A stretch of DNA of 62,232 bases, from contig CAIOVE010000017.1 of NCBI GenBank assembly GCA_903861645.1, forward strand, positions 1 to 62,232, read 5' to 3'. The notes beneath the pieces were generated by a model. The model was not told the origin of the DNA, did no database searches, and was given only the letters and a program-made list of their open reading frames with translations. Numbering within the stretch: position 1 is the first letter of the stretch; each line of letters begins with the position of its first letter. The DNA is from an uncultured Hyphomicrobiales bacterium (GTDB taxonomy: Bacteria; Pseudomonadota; Alphaproteobacteria; Rhizobiales; Beijerinckiaceae). Shown one piece after another: positions 44,468 to 53,593 of the stretch. A program made the position numbers and the translations under genes.

Positions 44468-44530
44468 GGTGGGCTCCCTGCCTTCTTGAAAGGGCTTGCG
44501 CGGCTTCTACCATCGCTGGCGGTCGCGCGC

Positions 44531-44562
44531 AAAAGAAAGGCCCCGCGTCTGGCGCGGGGCCT
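44531..44562 (-). terminator. Rho-independent terminator after the MFS gene
   Basis: A perfect 10-bp stem (44538-44547 with 44553-44562) and a five-base loop are followed on the minus strand by TTCTTTT. It lies 19 bases beyond the stop of the carrier gene, so the gentisate dioxygenase gene further on probably has its own promoter. Confidence 0.87.
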
Positions 44563-44580
44563 CATGTTCAAAGCGCTGGA

Positions 44581-45843
44581 TCAGGCCTTGCCAACCACAT
44601 CCTTCGGGATCACGAAGACGAAGAGGTTGGCGAGCACGATGGTGAAGGCCATGAAGTAGAAGGCCGACAACAATCCGTAATGATCGGCGATGACGCCGCA
44701 GATCAGCAGGCCGATCGACTGGCCGACCGCCTGAATGGCGAACAGCAGGCCGATGGCGCTGCCACCCATGCCCTTGGGCGTGGCGTCGAGCGTCCAGGCT
44801 TGCAGCACGGCGCGCACGGCGAAGAGGAAAAAGCCGAGCAGCGCGACGAACAGCACAAAGATCGGCGTGCCGCCGGCGAAGACCATCATCAGCAGCACGA
44901 TGGCCGTCATGGCCATGGCCGAGGCCATGATGTTGCGGCGGCCAACCTTGTCGGACATGGCGCCGGCGATCGGCGCGGCGATGAAGCCGCACAATTGCAG
45001 GCTCATCATCACGAAACCCGTGGTGCGCGGCGAATAATGCATTTCGTTGGCGAGGTAGAGCGGCACGAAAACCAGCAACGCGCTTTGCGTCATCGAACGG
45101 AAGGCCGAACTTGTCGACAGCAGCATCAACGTCTTGTTTTGCAGCAGCCCCGCGAAGCCGCGCAGCACGTCGCCGATGGGCAGGGACTTCTCGGACGACT
45201 TGCCCTTTCCCTTGCCGGTCACCTGCATCCTGCCGAGATACCAGAGGATCATCGCCGACATGAAGATGCCGGGTACGACGTTGTAGATCATCACCTGCCG
45301 CCAGGTGAGATCAAAGTGGATCGCCATGCCGCCGATCGCGACGCTGCCCAGCAGCGTGCCGGCGATGAAGGGCGCGACCGCGTCGCCGATGTTGCCGCCC
45401 ATGCCGTGGATCGACACGACGAGACCCTTGCGCTCGGGAAAGCGCGCGGCGAGCGTCGGAATGGCGGTCGGGTGCCACAGCGTGTTGCCGACGCCGATGA
45501 GCACGGCGCAACAAATTAGCAGCCAATAGGCATGGGTATTGGCCATCAGCATGTAGGGAATGCCGATCCAAGCCAGCGACGTCGCCATCAGCAGGCCCTT
45601 GCGGCCAATGGAATCTACAAGGATGCCGCCGGGGATATTGGAGACGGCCGAGGCCAGCGCCTGCGCCGTGACGATGGACGCCGACTGCGTATAGCTAAGC
45701 CCAAGTTCATGACCGATGATCGGCAGCAGGACGTAGAACGTGGCGGGATACCAGTGCGTCAGCGCATGGCCGATCGTGATGACCCAGACCTCGAGAAATG
45801 AGCGTTTTTCGATGGTTTCGGAAGCGGTCGCCACGGCCGTCAT
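44581..45843 (-). CDS. MFS transporter
   Basis: A 420-residue, twelve-helix carrier. Loop motif LVDSIGRKGLLMAT is the MFS signature, with a second in the middle (MSDKVGRRNIM). Its neighbours (3-hydroxybenzoate hydroxylase, gentisate dioxygenase) suggest an aromatic or organic acid, but the sequence alone does not show the substrate. It is distinct from the PcaK-type carrier at 13091. A weak GGGAT site precedes the ATG; upstream is a long CG dinucleotide run. Confidence 0.87.
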   Translation of the reverse strand: MTAVATASETIEKRSFLEVWVITIGHALTHWYPATFYVLLPIIGHELGLSYTQSASIVTAQALASAVSNIPGGILVDSIGRKGLLMATSLAWIGIPYMLMANTHAYWLLICCAVLIGVGNTLWHPTAIPTLAARFPERKGLVVSIHGMGGNIGDAVAPFIAGTLLGSVAIGGMAIHFDLTWRQVMIYNVVPGIFMSAMILWYLGRMQVTGKGKGKSSEKSLPIGDVLRGFAGLLQNKTLMLLSTSSAFRSMTQSALLVFVPLYLANEMHYSPRTTGFVMMSLQLCGFIAAPIAGAMSDKVGRRNIMASAMAMTAIVLLMMVFAGGTPIFVLFVALLGFFLFAVRAVLQAWTLDATPKGMGGSAIGLLFAIQAVGQSIGLLICGVIADHYGLLSAFYFMAFTIVLANLFVFVIPKDVVGKA

Positions 45844-45930
45844 GTGCTAATCCCCTCGCGCGCGCGGAAGCTCTCGCGGCCAATCGAGCCGGGGCGAGTC
45901 CCGCCTGTTCTACTTTCGACTCACGATAAA

Positions 45931-45948
45931 CGCGCGCGCGCGCGCGCG
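45931..45948. repeat. (CG)9 dinucleotide repeat
   Basis: Eighteen bases of alternating C and G lie about 90 bases upstream of the MFS gene and 30 bases after the DoxX stop. Such runs can form left-handed DNA and vary in length by slippage. It sits in a promoter region, so copy-number change could affect transcription; this is inference. Confidence 0.9.
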
Positions 45949-45979
45949 CAATCTCGCTGTCCCACCGCGCCCGATGCCG

Positions 45980-46444
45980 TCAGAGTTCCTTGCCGATCAG
46001 GCGATCCAGCGAATAGGGACCGCCGCCCCGCAAGGCGATCGCGAGGCACATGAAGCCCCAAAGGAGGACATATTCATAGCCGCGATTGAGCCACGAAAAG
46101 CCGTTCGTCCAGTAGAGCCAGGTCAGGAAAGCCATCTCGATGGCGTTGGCCGCGCCGAAAAAACGGGTGAACAGGCCAAGCAAGATGCACAGGCCGCCAA
46201 GCCCCTCAACGAACGTGAGGAAATAGGACAGGGGATAATTGAAGTCGCCAAAAAACGGCGTGGTGGCCATCATGGACTTGGTCTGCGCCTCCATGCCGCG
46301 CATGACCTTGCCATAGCCGTGCACCAGCAGAACCCAGCCGACGCCAATGCGCGTGATCAGCCATGAGAGGGGAATCATCCGGTCATAAAAACCGCGAAGC
46401 CCCGGAATCAGCAGCTTCGGCTCTTCGCCATATTGAATGCCCAT
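45980..46444 (-). CDS. DoxX-family membrane protein
   Basis: A 154-residue protein with four membrane helices; RIGVGWVLLVHGYGKV and FVEGLGGLCILLGLFTR are the DoxX hallmarks. Members support redox homeostasis or thiosulfate:quinone oxidoreductase activity; the role next to aromatic hydroxylases is not known. The ATG at 46444 follows GAGGGG; a longer frame would reach into the hydroxylase gene. It is 52 bases downstream of the 3-hydroxybenzoate hydroxylase gene. Confidence 0.85.
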   Translation of the reverse strand: MGIQYGEEPKLLIPGLRGFYDRMIPLSWLITRIGVGWVLLVHGYGKVMRGMEAQTKSMMATTPFFGDFNYPLSYFLTFVEGLGGLCILLGLFTRFFGAANAIEMAFLTWLYWTNGFSWLNRGYEYVLLWGFMCLAIALRGGGPYSLDRLIGKEL

Positions 46445-46496
46445 GGTCCCCTCCCTCGACGTCGGGGGAGCGTCCAGGCTCCCTCTCGCGACGACA

Positions 46497-47687
46497 TTAG
46501 TCGCCGATCGGCGGCGGATCGTAAAGCCACGCCATCGACTCGAAGGCCTGCTCCATCGTGCGGGCGCCGAGCACCGCGTTGCGCAGATCCCGGGTCGCGC
46601 CGGACGCGTGGTAAACCTCGCCATAGAGCTTGGCGGTCAACTGCACGCGGGCGGTGCGCAGGTAGCGTTCATCGCGATAGGCGAGGAAGGCGGCGGCGTT
46701 ATCGCCCTTGGCGTGGACAAGCTTGCTGGCGAGGCACACCGAGTCCTCGATCGCCATGTTCGCGCCCTGCGCGAGATATTGCAGCATGGGATGCGCGGCG
46801 TCGCCGAGCAGAACGATGTTGCCCTTGCTCCAGTCGCGGATTGGCGGACGGTCGCACAGCACCCACATGCGCCAGCTTTCGATCTTGCCGAGCAGGGTCT
46901 TGACCGGCGCGCAGGCGGCGGCGAACCGTTCGTGCAATTCGGCGGCGTCGCCGAAACTGTCCCAGCCCTCCGAGAACTTGTCGGAGTGAAAGGTCGCGAC
47001 GAGGTTGAACATCTCGCCGCCGCGCACCGGATATTGCACCAGATGGGTTTTCTCGCCCGCCCAGATGACCATCATCTGCCAGCGCAATTCCTCGGGCATG
47101 TCGCTCGTCTTGAGGACGGCCCGATAGGTGATGTGGCCGGACACATTCGGCTTGCCGTCGCCAACGATCTTCTGGCGCACGGTCGACCACAGGCCATCAG
47201 CGCCAACAAGCGCCCGACCCTCGTGCGTGGCGCCCGCCTCGGTCTTCACGACGACCTTGTCGCCGCGGTCGTCGATGTCGACGACCTTGCTGGCGGTATG
47301 CAGTTTCACGAGGTCCGGCTGCTTCTGGCAGGCTTCCAGCAGAACGCGGTGGATATCGGCGCGATGGATGACGCCATAGGGATATTTGAACCGGGCCAGA
47401 AAAGCTTCGTTCAGGGGCAGTGTGGTGACTTCCTCGCCGGTGATGCAATCGCGCATCATCAGCCCCTTGGGATACACCGCGTATTTGTTGATTTCGTCGG
47501 TGATCCCGAGTTTTTCGAACATGCGGAAGACGTTCGGGCCGAGCTGGATGCCGGCGCCGATTTCGCCGAACTCCGGCGCCTGCTCCAGCACGATGCTGGA
47601 GAGGCCCTTGCGGGACAGGGCAAGCGCGCAGGCGAGGCCGCCAATGCCGCCGCCGGTGATGACGAAGGGCAGTGAATTAACGCTCAT
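46497..47687 (-). CDS. 3-hydroxybenzoate 6-hydroxylase-like FAD monooxygenase
   Basis: A 396-residue class A flavoprotein monooxygenase. It has the FAD-binding GGGIGGL at 12-18, the DG motif VGADGLWS and the second FAD block GDAAHPMLQYLAQGANMAIED. The overall sequence and C-terminus (YDPPPIGD) resemble NagX/XlnD/MhbM, which convert 3-hydroxybenzoate to gentisate with NADH and O2. The neighbouring gentisate dioxygenase and FAH-family hydrolase fit this. GGGAGC precedes the ATG. Salicylate or another hydroxybenzoate as substrate cannot be excluded. Confidence 0.88.
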   Translation of the reverse strand: MSVNSLPFVITGGGIGGLACALALSRKGLSSIVLEQAPEFGEIGAGIQLGPNVFRMFEKLGITDEINKYAVYPKGLMMRDCITGEEVTTLPLNEAFLARFKYPYGVIHRADIHRVLLEACQKQPDLVKLHTASKVVDIDDRGDKVVVKTEAGATHEGRALVGADGLWSTVRQKIVGDGKPNVSGHITYRAVLKTSDMPEELRWQMMVIWAGEKTHLVQYPVRGGEMFNLVATFHSDKFSEGWDSFGDAAELHERFAAACAPVKTLLGKIESWRMWVLCDRPPIRDWSKGNIVLLGDAAHPMLQYLAQGANMAIEDSVCLASKLVHAKGDNAAAFLAYRDERYLRTARVQLTAKLYGEVYHASGATRDLRNAVLGARTMEQAFESMAWLYDPPPIGD

Positions 47688-47711
47688 GTCGCTTGCTCCC
47701 GGAAACGCTGA

Positions 47712-48569
47712 TTATGCCGCGCGGACCTTCACCGAAATCGCGCCGAGCTTGTCGATGCGCGCGTCGATCGTGTCGCCCGGAATCACCGGACCAACGCCGT
47801 CAGGCGTGCCGGTCATGAAGATGTCGCCGGGTTGCAGCGTGTAATAGGTCGAGGCCCAGGCGATCAGTTCGCGCACCTTGATCAGCAGGTTGCCGGTGTT
47901 GTTGTTCTGCCGCGGCTGGCCGTTGACGGTCAGCACGAGTTGCAGGCTGTGGGGGTCGCCGATTTCATCGGCCGTCGTCAGCCACGGACCGAGCACCGTG
48001 TAGGTGTCGATGGACTTGCGCATCGAGCGTTCCTCGGGGCCGCGCACGGTCATGTCGAGGCCGATGCAATAGCCCGCGACATAGTCCAGCGCGTTCTCGA
48101 CCGACACATTCCGCGCCGGCTTGCCGATGACGGCGACGAGTTCGATCTCGTGATCGTTGCGGCGGTCGGCGTGGTTGATGACCACGCCCGCGCTCGCGCC
48201 CTGAACGGACGAGGTTGCCTTGAGGAACAGGCCGATGGTCTGGATCTTGACGATTTCCTTGCCGAACCGGATGCCCTCGTCGGCTTCCGCTTCGTCGAAA
48301 TGGGCCTGATAGTTCACAGGCGCCGCGACGACCTTGCCGGGATTCGCGACCGGCGACAGCAGGGTGACGCCCGCCAACGGAATGGACTTCGCGCCCTTCG
48401 CGGCCTCGAGAATTTTGGGGCGAAGCATGTCGATGTTTTCAATAAGCTGATCCGTGTTCGGCAGCGGATAGCGATAGGCCGGCAACGCGTCGAGCGCCGC
48501 GGTCACATCGAGCAGGTGATCGCCCTCGACGAGGCCGAGGCGGTTGTCATTGAAACGGCAGAGCTTCAT
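47712..48569 (-). CDS. Fumarylacetoacetate hydrolase-family enzyme (fumaryl/maleylpyruvate hydrolase candidate)
   Basis: A 285-residue FAH-fold enzyme. The metal ligands are the two Glu in DHEIELVAVIG and the Asp in GLDMTVRG; the C-terminal GDIFMTGTPDGVG is the conserved family end. In gentisate pathways this enzyme cleaves fumarylpyruvate (NagK) or maleylpyruvate. It lies 24 bases upstream of the 3-hydroxybenzoate hydroxylase gene in the same operon, which supports that role. AAGGA precedes the ATG. Confidence 0.88.
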   Translation of the reverse strand: MKLCRFNDNRLGLVEGDHLLDVTAALDALPAYRYPLPNTDQLIENIDMLRPKILEAAKGAKSIPLAGVTLLSPVANPGKVVAAPVNYQAHFDEAEADEGIRFGKEIVKIQTIGLFLKATSSVQGASAGVVINHADRRNDHEIELVAVIGKPARNVSVENALDYVAGYCIGLDMTVRGPEERSMRKSIDTYTVLGPWLTTADEIGDPHSLQLVLTVNGQPRQNNNTGNLLIKVRELIAWASTYYTLQPGDIFMTGTPDGVGPVIPGDTIDARIDKLGAISVKVRAA

Positions 48570-48602
48570 GGCTGGTCCTTGTTTTCCGAGGCATTGAAGG
48601 GA

Positions 48603-49394
48603 TCAGAGCTTGCCTTCGGCGCGCATGCGCCAGAAGTCCCAGGCCCTGTTGATCTGGCTGGAAATGTTGCCGGCGGAGACGCGCGCCTCGCCTTCGGTCA
48701 GGAAGGTCGGCTCGCCGAGCCGCATGGCTTCCGACTGCAAGCGGGCGTTCACCTCGGTGTAAACGGCGCGGAAAACGGCTTCGCGCAGGGTCGGGCCAAC
48801 GCACGTCGAGCCGTGGCCGCGCATCAGGGCGCAGTTGCAACCGCCGAGCTTTTTCGCGAGCGCGGCGCCAAGCCGCGAGTTGGTGATCAGGAGGTCGCTG
48901 CTGTCGCCCGCGTGATCGCGAATTTCGAAGTTTGGCACTTCCTCGCCGAGGAAACCGCTCATATGGCAGATCGGCCGCAGCGGCGAGGATTTGACTACGC
49001 TGAAGGGCACGACGGCTGGCGAATGGCTGTGCACGACCGCCATGACATCGGGCCGCGCGCGGAAAACCTCGGCGTGAATGAAACGCTCGAGATAGACGGT
49101 GCGGCCTTTCGCGTTGACGGGGTTTCCGTCGAAGTCGAACTCGACGATATCGTCGGGCGTCACCAGCGCCGGAGCCATGTTGCGCGCCAGCAGGAAGCGA
49201 TCGGGACGTTTGTCATGGCGCACGCTGACGTGGCCGAAGCCGTCAACAACGCCCTCGCGAAAGAGAATGTGATTGGCGAGCGCCAGTTCCTCGACGAGCG
49301 AACGGCTGGGCGCCTCGCCGACGTCGCCGGTGTCCGCGACCAGCGAGGTGAAAGACTTTCCCTCGCCCGAATGGTTGCTGGCGATTGCGCTCAT
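48603..49394 (-). CDS. Class II aldolase/adducin-family protein
   Basis: A 263-residue zinc enzyme. The conserved pattern is GHVSVRHD, VHSHSPAVVPFS and RGHGSTCVG, giving the three zinc His of the family. Relatives are L-ribulose-5-phosphate epimerase, fuculose aldolase and aromatic decarboxylases. It is the promoter-proximal gene of the gentisate-type operon (33 bases before the FAH gene), so a carbon-carbon cleavage or decarboxylation step in that pathway is possible. It diverges from the TPP enzyme gene. Confidence 0.87.
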   Translation of the reverse strand: MSAIASNHSGEGKSFTSLVADTGDVGEAPSRSLVEELALANHILFREGVVDGFGHVSVRHDKRPDRFLLARNMAPALVTPDDIVEFDFDGNPVNAKGRTVYLERFIHAEVFRARPDVMAVVHSHSPAVVPFSVVKSSPLRPICHMSGFLGEEVPNFEIRDHAGDSSDLLITNSRLGAALAKKLGGCNCALMRGHGSTCVGPTLREAVFRAVYTEVNARLQSEAMRLGEPTFLTEGEARVSAGNISSQINRAWDFWRMRAEGKL

Positions 49395-49533
49395 GCGACG
49401 CGTCCTCTCCCGATCATTGTACGTATGCGGAGTATCTGAGCCCGGACCAATTGACAGGTCGCGAGCGGTCAGTCAACTGTCGCCGCATTCTATCAGGCCA
49501 GACCGGCCCAACAAGTAAATCCGGGAGAAATTC

Positions 49534-51306
49534 ATGACCGCCAAGGGCAACACAGGGGAGACGTCGCCGCTGGCGCCGGGCGTGGAAGCGCCGCGCGGAG
49601 CGTCGCGCGAAGGCGCTATTTTCGGCAGCGATGTGATGGCGGAAGCCCTTCGCGCCCTTGACGTTCCCTATATCGCGCTCAATCCCGGCGCCAGCTATCG
49701 CGGCCTGCACGACAGCATCGTCAATTATCTCGGCAACGAGAACCCGCGAATGCTTCTGTGCCTGCACGAGGAGCACGCGGTCGCCATCGCGCAGGGCTAC
49801 GCCAAGGTCACCGGCAAGGCGATGGCCGCCGCCGTCCATTCCAACGTGGGCCTCATGCACGCTTCCATGGCGATCTTCAACGCATGGTGCGACCGCACGC
49901 CCGTGGTCATTATCGGCGCGACGGGTTCCGTCGACTCGCAAAAGCGCCGGCCATGGATCGAGTGGATCCATACGTCGCGTGATCAGGCCTCGATGGTTCG
50001 CCATTACGTCAAGTGGGACGATCAGCCGGGCTCTGTTGGCGCCGCGCGCGAATCCATCCTGCGCGCGGGCTGGATCGCCAATACCGCGCCCATGGGGCCG
50101 ACCTATGTCGTGCTCGACGTCGAATTGCAGGAAAAAAGCCAGTCAGAGCAACTGCCGCCCATCGAACCGGCGCGCTACATGCCGCCGGTTTCCCACGGTG
50201 TCGACGCCGGTCAGGTCAAGGCGGCGCTCGACATGCTGCTCGCCGCCAAGCGCCCGCTCATCATGATGGGACGCGTATCGCGGAGCGAAACGGCGTGGGC
50301 GGATCGCGTGGCGCTTGCCGAGAAACTCGGCGCGCGCGTGATCACCGACACCAAGGTGGGCGCCGCCTTTCCGACCGACCACGGTCTGCACGTCGGCGCC
50401 TACGGATCGGGTGGCGCTCAGGATACCTTGCAGGCGATCAAGGAAGCCGACGTCATTCTGAGCCTCGACTGGGTCGATCTCGGCGGCACGCTCAAGACCG
50501 CGCTGGGGACGGAGGAGACCAAGGCCAAGGTCATTCAGGTGACGCTCGATTACGTCATCCATAATGGCTGGAGCATGGACTACATGGCGCTGCCGACCGT
50601 CGACCTGCTGCTGTCGACGGAAACCGACGTCGCCGCCTCCGCCATGGCCAGGGCGCTGGAAGGCAAGCCGTCGAAATTCACGGGCGGCAAGGGGCCGGAC
50701 GCCATCGACCCCGCGCGGGTCGCGGGTCCGATCACCGTCAATCAGACCTTCGCCGCCTTGCGTCATGTCGTCGGCGACAAGCCGGTGTCCCTGTTGCAGG
50801 CGCCGTTGTCCTACAATTCAAAGAGCTGGCACTTCCGGCATCCGCTCGACTACATCGGTTCGGACGGCGGTGGCGGTATCGGCTCGGGCCCCGGTCTTTC
50901 GATTGGCGCCGCGCTGGCGCTCAAGGATTCCGGGCGTTTGGCGATTTCCGTCTTCGGCGACGGCAATTTCCTCATGGGCTGCCAGGCCGTGTGGACGGGC
51001 GTTCATTACAAAATTCCGTTGCTGATCATCGTCTGCAACAACCAGTCCTTCTACAACGACGAGTTGCATCAGGAGCGCATGGCGCGCATGCGCAATCGCC
51101 CGGTCGAGAACAAGTGGATTGGCCAGCGCATGGCCGACCCGGAACTCGATCTGGCGACGATCGCGCGCGGGCAGGGCGCGGTGGGCCTTGGCCCGGTGAA
51201 GGACGCGACGGAACTCGAGGGCGTCTTCAAGGAAGCGCTGCGCGAACTCGAGGCCGGCAAGGTTGTCGTCGTCGACGTGCGCGTGCTGCCCGGTTACGCG
51301 CCCTGA
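49534..51306 (+). CDS. Thiamine-pyrophosphate-dependent enzyme, acetolactate synthase/benzoylformate decarboxylase-like
   Basis: A 590-residue TPP enzyme with the three-domain layout. N-terminal LHEEHAVAIAQGYAK carries the catalytic Glu (79/80), the middle domain is FAD/nucleotide-like in sequence, and the C-terminal GDGNFLMG (from about 474) with CNNQSFYNDE is the Mg-diphosphate motif. It is not paired with a small subunit, so true acetolactate synthesis is unlikely. It diverges from the aldolase/FAH/hydroxylase operon over a 139-base region, and a 2-oxo acid decarboxylase role fits. Confidence 0.88.
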   Translation: MTAKGNTGETSPLAPGVEAPRGASREGAIFGSDVMAEALRALDVPYIALNPGASYRGLHDSIVNYLGNENPRMLLCLHEEHAVAIAQGYAKVTGKAMAAAVHSNVGLMHASMAIFNAWCDRTPVVIIGATGSVDSQKRRPWIEWIHTSRDQASMVRHYVKWDDQPGSVGAARESILRAGWIANTAPMGPTYVVLDVELQEKSQSEQLPPIEPARYMPPVSHGVDAGQVKAALDMLLAAKRPLIMMGRVSRSETAWADRVALAEKLGARVITDTKVGAAFPTDHGLHVGAYGSGGAQDTLQAIKEADVILSLDWVDLGGTLKTALGTEETKAKVIQVTLDYVIHNGWSMDYMALPTVDLLLSTETDVAASAMARALEGKPSKFTGGKGPDAIDPARVAGPITVNQTFAALRHVVGDKPVSLLQAPLSYNSKSWHFRHPLDYIGSDGGGGIGSGPGLSIGAALALKDSGRLAISVFGDGNFLMGCQAVWTGVHYKIPLLIIVCNNQSFYNDELHQERMARMRNRPVENKWIGQRMADPELDLATIARGQGAVGLGPVKDATELEGVFKEALRELEAGKVVVVDVRVLPGYAP

Positions 51307-51321
51307 TCATCCCGTGAGCAA

Positions 51322-51349
51322 CGTCATCCCCGTGAAGGCGGGGATGACG
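51322..51349. terminator. Hairpin of the CGTCATCCCCG repeat type between convergent genes
   Basis: A perfect 11-bp stem (51322-51332 with 51339-51349) around TGAAGG lies between converging genes and is followed on the plus strand by TTGTTTTT. This sequence resembles the dispersed palindromic repeats of many alphaproteobacteria and probably acts as a bidirectional terminator. Confidence 0.78.
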
Positions 51350-51360
51350 GCGCCTTGTTT

Positions 51361-52314
51361 TTACTTCGCGTAGAACTTCAGAAAGTCTTCCATCTGCGTC
51401 GCGGTGAACGGCGCGTTGATGAACTTCAACGCCTGCGCGTCGGCCATGGCGTGGTCGAGGCCCGACAGGCGCGTCGGCGACAGGTTGTTCTTGGGGAAGA
51501 ACTCGTCGCGGATCAGCTTGGCCTTCTCAACCGGAATTTCCGCGAAATCCGCGTAGGCCTTCAGCGCGGCTGGATCATCGGAATAGAGAAAGTCGATGGT
51601 CTGCGTATAGGCCAGCAGGAACCGCTTGATCTGATCGGCCTTGCCCGTGAGCGTGTCGAGCCGGGCGAAATTCATGCGCACGGTCTGGTTCCTGAAGGCT
51701 TCGAGATCGCTCTCGCGCGCCACCAGGCGCACGCGCCCGGACTTGATGTCATCGATCACATAGGGCGGCGCCGACCAGCCGATGTCGATCTGGCCGGACA
51801 TGGTCTGCGTGAAGGTCGCTGGCGGCGTGCCCGCGGCGATCGCCTTGATGTCCACGCCCGACTGCTTGATGAGCGCGAGCGCGCCGAGGTTCGATGATGA
51901 ACCGTTCGACGAATAGGCCATCGTCTTGCCGGCGGCGTCCTTGAGTGTCTTGATCGGCGAATTGGCGGGCACATACCAGAAAATATCGTCCGCGCCGGTC
52001 ATCTGGCTGGAGAAGGGCCGCACCGGCGCGCCCTTGCTGAAGGTCGCCATGATGCCGCTGGTGCCCGTGCCGACGCCAATGTCGACGCTGCCGGAAATCA
52101 CCGCCTGCGTCGTCTCGCCCGCGCCGGCGGTGTAGAGCATTTCAAGCTTGAGGCCGTTCTTGGCGAAAATACCCGCCTTCTGGCCGACGTCGGCAATGGA
52201 TGTGTCCCACGCGCCGCGTTGGGGCACCGCGAGTTTCAGCAAATCCTCGGCCCGCGCGGCATTGGCGGCGAGCGCGGCCAGCGCGGACGCCGCCAGCAAA
52301 CGAAACAGGTTCAT
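51361..52314 (-). CDS. ABC-type substrate-binding protein, SsuA-like (paralogue of 10062-11018)
   Basis: A 317-residue secreted binding protein with a signal peptide to about residue 22 (ARAED). It shares AVPQRG, GAPVRP, GSSSNLGAL and SGQIDIGWSAPPY with the protein at 10062, so both probably bind related ligands. GGAGG precedes the ATG. It has no transporter partner. It lies 60 bases downstream of a Bug-type binding-protein gene on the same strand. Confidence 0.86.
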   Translation of the reverse strand: MNLFRLLAASALAALAANAARAEDLLKLAVPQRGAWDTSIADVGQKAGIFAKNGLKLEMLYTAGAGETTQAVISGSVDIGVGTGTSGIMATFSKGAPVRPFSSQMTGADDIFWYVPANSPIKTLKDAAGKTMAYSSNGSSSNLGALALIKQSGVDIKAIAAGTPPATFTQTMSGQIDIGWSAPPYVIDDIKSGRVRLVARESDLEAFRNQTVRMNFARLDTLTGKADQIKRFLLAYTQTIDFLYSDDPAALKAYADFAEIPVEKAKLIRDEFFPKNNLSPTRLSGLDHAMADAQALKFINAPFTATQMEDFLKFYAK

Positions 52315-52374
52315 GTCGGGTTTCCTCCATTGGCCAATTGGCCGGAAATGTCTCTCGGCGGCAGCCAGCGCATC

Positions 52375-53343
52375 CTATTCGATCTGGATGCCCAGTTCCT
52401 TGACCGCGGCGCCCCATCTGTCCTGTTCCTTGGCGACAAAGCCCTGAAACTCGGACAGTCCCATAGGCGACGGCTCAAGCCCGCCGGTGGTGAAGACCTT
52501 CAGTGTGTCGGGCGAGGCCATGGCCTTGTTGACTTCGCGATGGATGATCTCCACCGCCTCGCGCGGCGCGCCGCCCGGCGCGACAACGCAGAACCATGTC
52601 GTGGAGATGAGATCGGGATAGCCGAGTTCCGCGACGGATGGAACGTTCGGCAGCGCGGCGGAGCGCTTGGCGCCGGTGACGACCAGCGCCTTTACCTTGC
52701 CCGCCTTGACGAATTCAACCGTCGCGGGAACGGCCATGATGCCGAGCTGGATCTGGCTGCCCATCAGCGCGTTCAGCGTCGGCATGTCGCCGCCATAGGG
52801 CACATGGGTCATCTCGAACCCGAGCCTGCGCTTGATCATTTCCGCCAGGATATGGGACGAGGAGCCCGGCCCGTTGGTCGAGTAATTCATCTTGTCCGGC
52901 GACTTCTTCGCGTAGGCGACGAGGCCGGCGAGGTCATTGGCGGGAAAATCAGCCGGGACCGCCAGCACCATGGGCAGTTCGGTCAGCATGGCGATCGGCG
53001 TGAAGTCCTTGCGTTCGTCATAGGGCTGAACCTTGGCCAGCGGCGCGCTGAGGGCGAGGGTGGATAGCGTGCCAAGGCCAAGCGTGTAGCCGTCGGCGGG
53101 CGCATGGGCAACGAACGCGGCGCCAACGACGCCCGCCGCGCCGCCGCGATTTTCCACGACGACGGACTGGCCAAGCTCGGACGTCATTTTCTGGGCGATG
53201 GAACGGGTCAGCAGGTCCGCCGATCCGCCGGCGGGAAACGGCACGACGATCTTGATCGGCTGTCTCGGAAATCCCTGAGCCAGCGCGACGGGGGCGCTGG
53301 CGAGGGCGAGCGCCGCGCAGGCGACGGCGACCAGATACTTCAT
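52375..53343 (-). CDS. Bug/TctC-type periplasmic substrate-binding protein
   Basis: A 322-residue secreted Bug protein with a signal peptide to about residue 22 (VALAQG). It starts FPRQPIKIVVPFPAGGSAD and has VENRGGAAG, the two ligand loops. The ATG at 53343 follows GGGGGGA; an upstream frame would add 26 residues and was rejected. It stands back-to-back with the transhydroxylase-like operon, 250 bases from its first gene, and might bind that enzyme's substrate; this is inference. Confidence 0.87.
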   Translation of the reverse strand: MKYLVAVACAALALASAPVALAQGFPRQPIKIVVPFPAGGSADLLTRSIAQKMTSELGQSVVVENRGGAAGVVGAAFVAHAPADGYTLGLGTLSTLALSAPLAKVQPYDERKDFTPIAMLTELPMVLAVPADFPANDLAGLVAYAKKSPDKMNYSTNGPGSSSHILAEMIKRRLGFEMTHVPYGGDMPTLNALMGSQIQLGIMAVPATVEFVKAGKVKALVVTGAKRSAALPNVPSVAELGYPDLISTTWFCVVAPGGAPREAVEIIHREVNKAMASPDTLKVFTTGGLEPSPMGLSEFQGFVAKEQDRWGAAVKELGIQIE

Positions 53344-53593
53344 CGATTCCCCCCAATCGTCGGCCCGTCGGCCGGATTTCAGGAATGTAAGCATTGGGGC
53401 CGGCATCCGTCCAGCGATCAAACGTCGGGTGCAACCATCGCGGCTTGGGTCGAGCCATGCATTCCTCGCATTGGCCTCGAATGTTGCTTGCGCACCTTGC
53501 CGGCGCTAGAGAGGGCTGGCCGCTCGATGGAGCTGGCGAATTCAGGGCGAAACGGCGGCGGGGCGCAGACCTCGACGCCGCCGAGGAGGGAAC

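Noticed and set aside
47832-49439. A 535-codon plus-strand open frame opposite the FAH and aldolase genes
   Set aside because: Antisense shadow of two enzymes with clear active-site motifs; no ribosome site.
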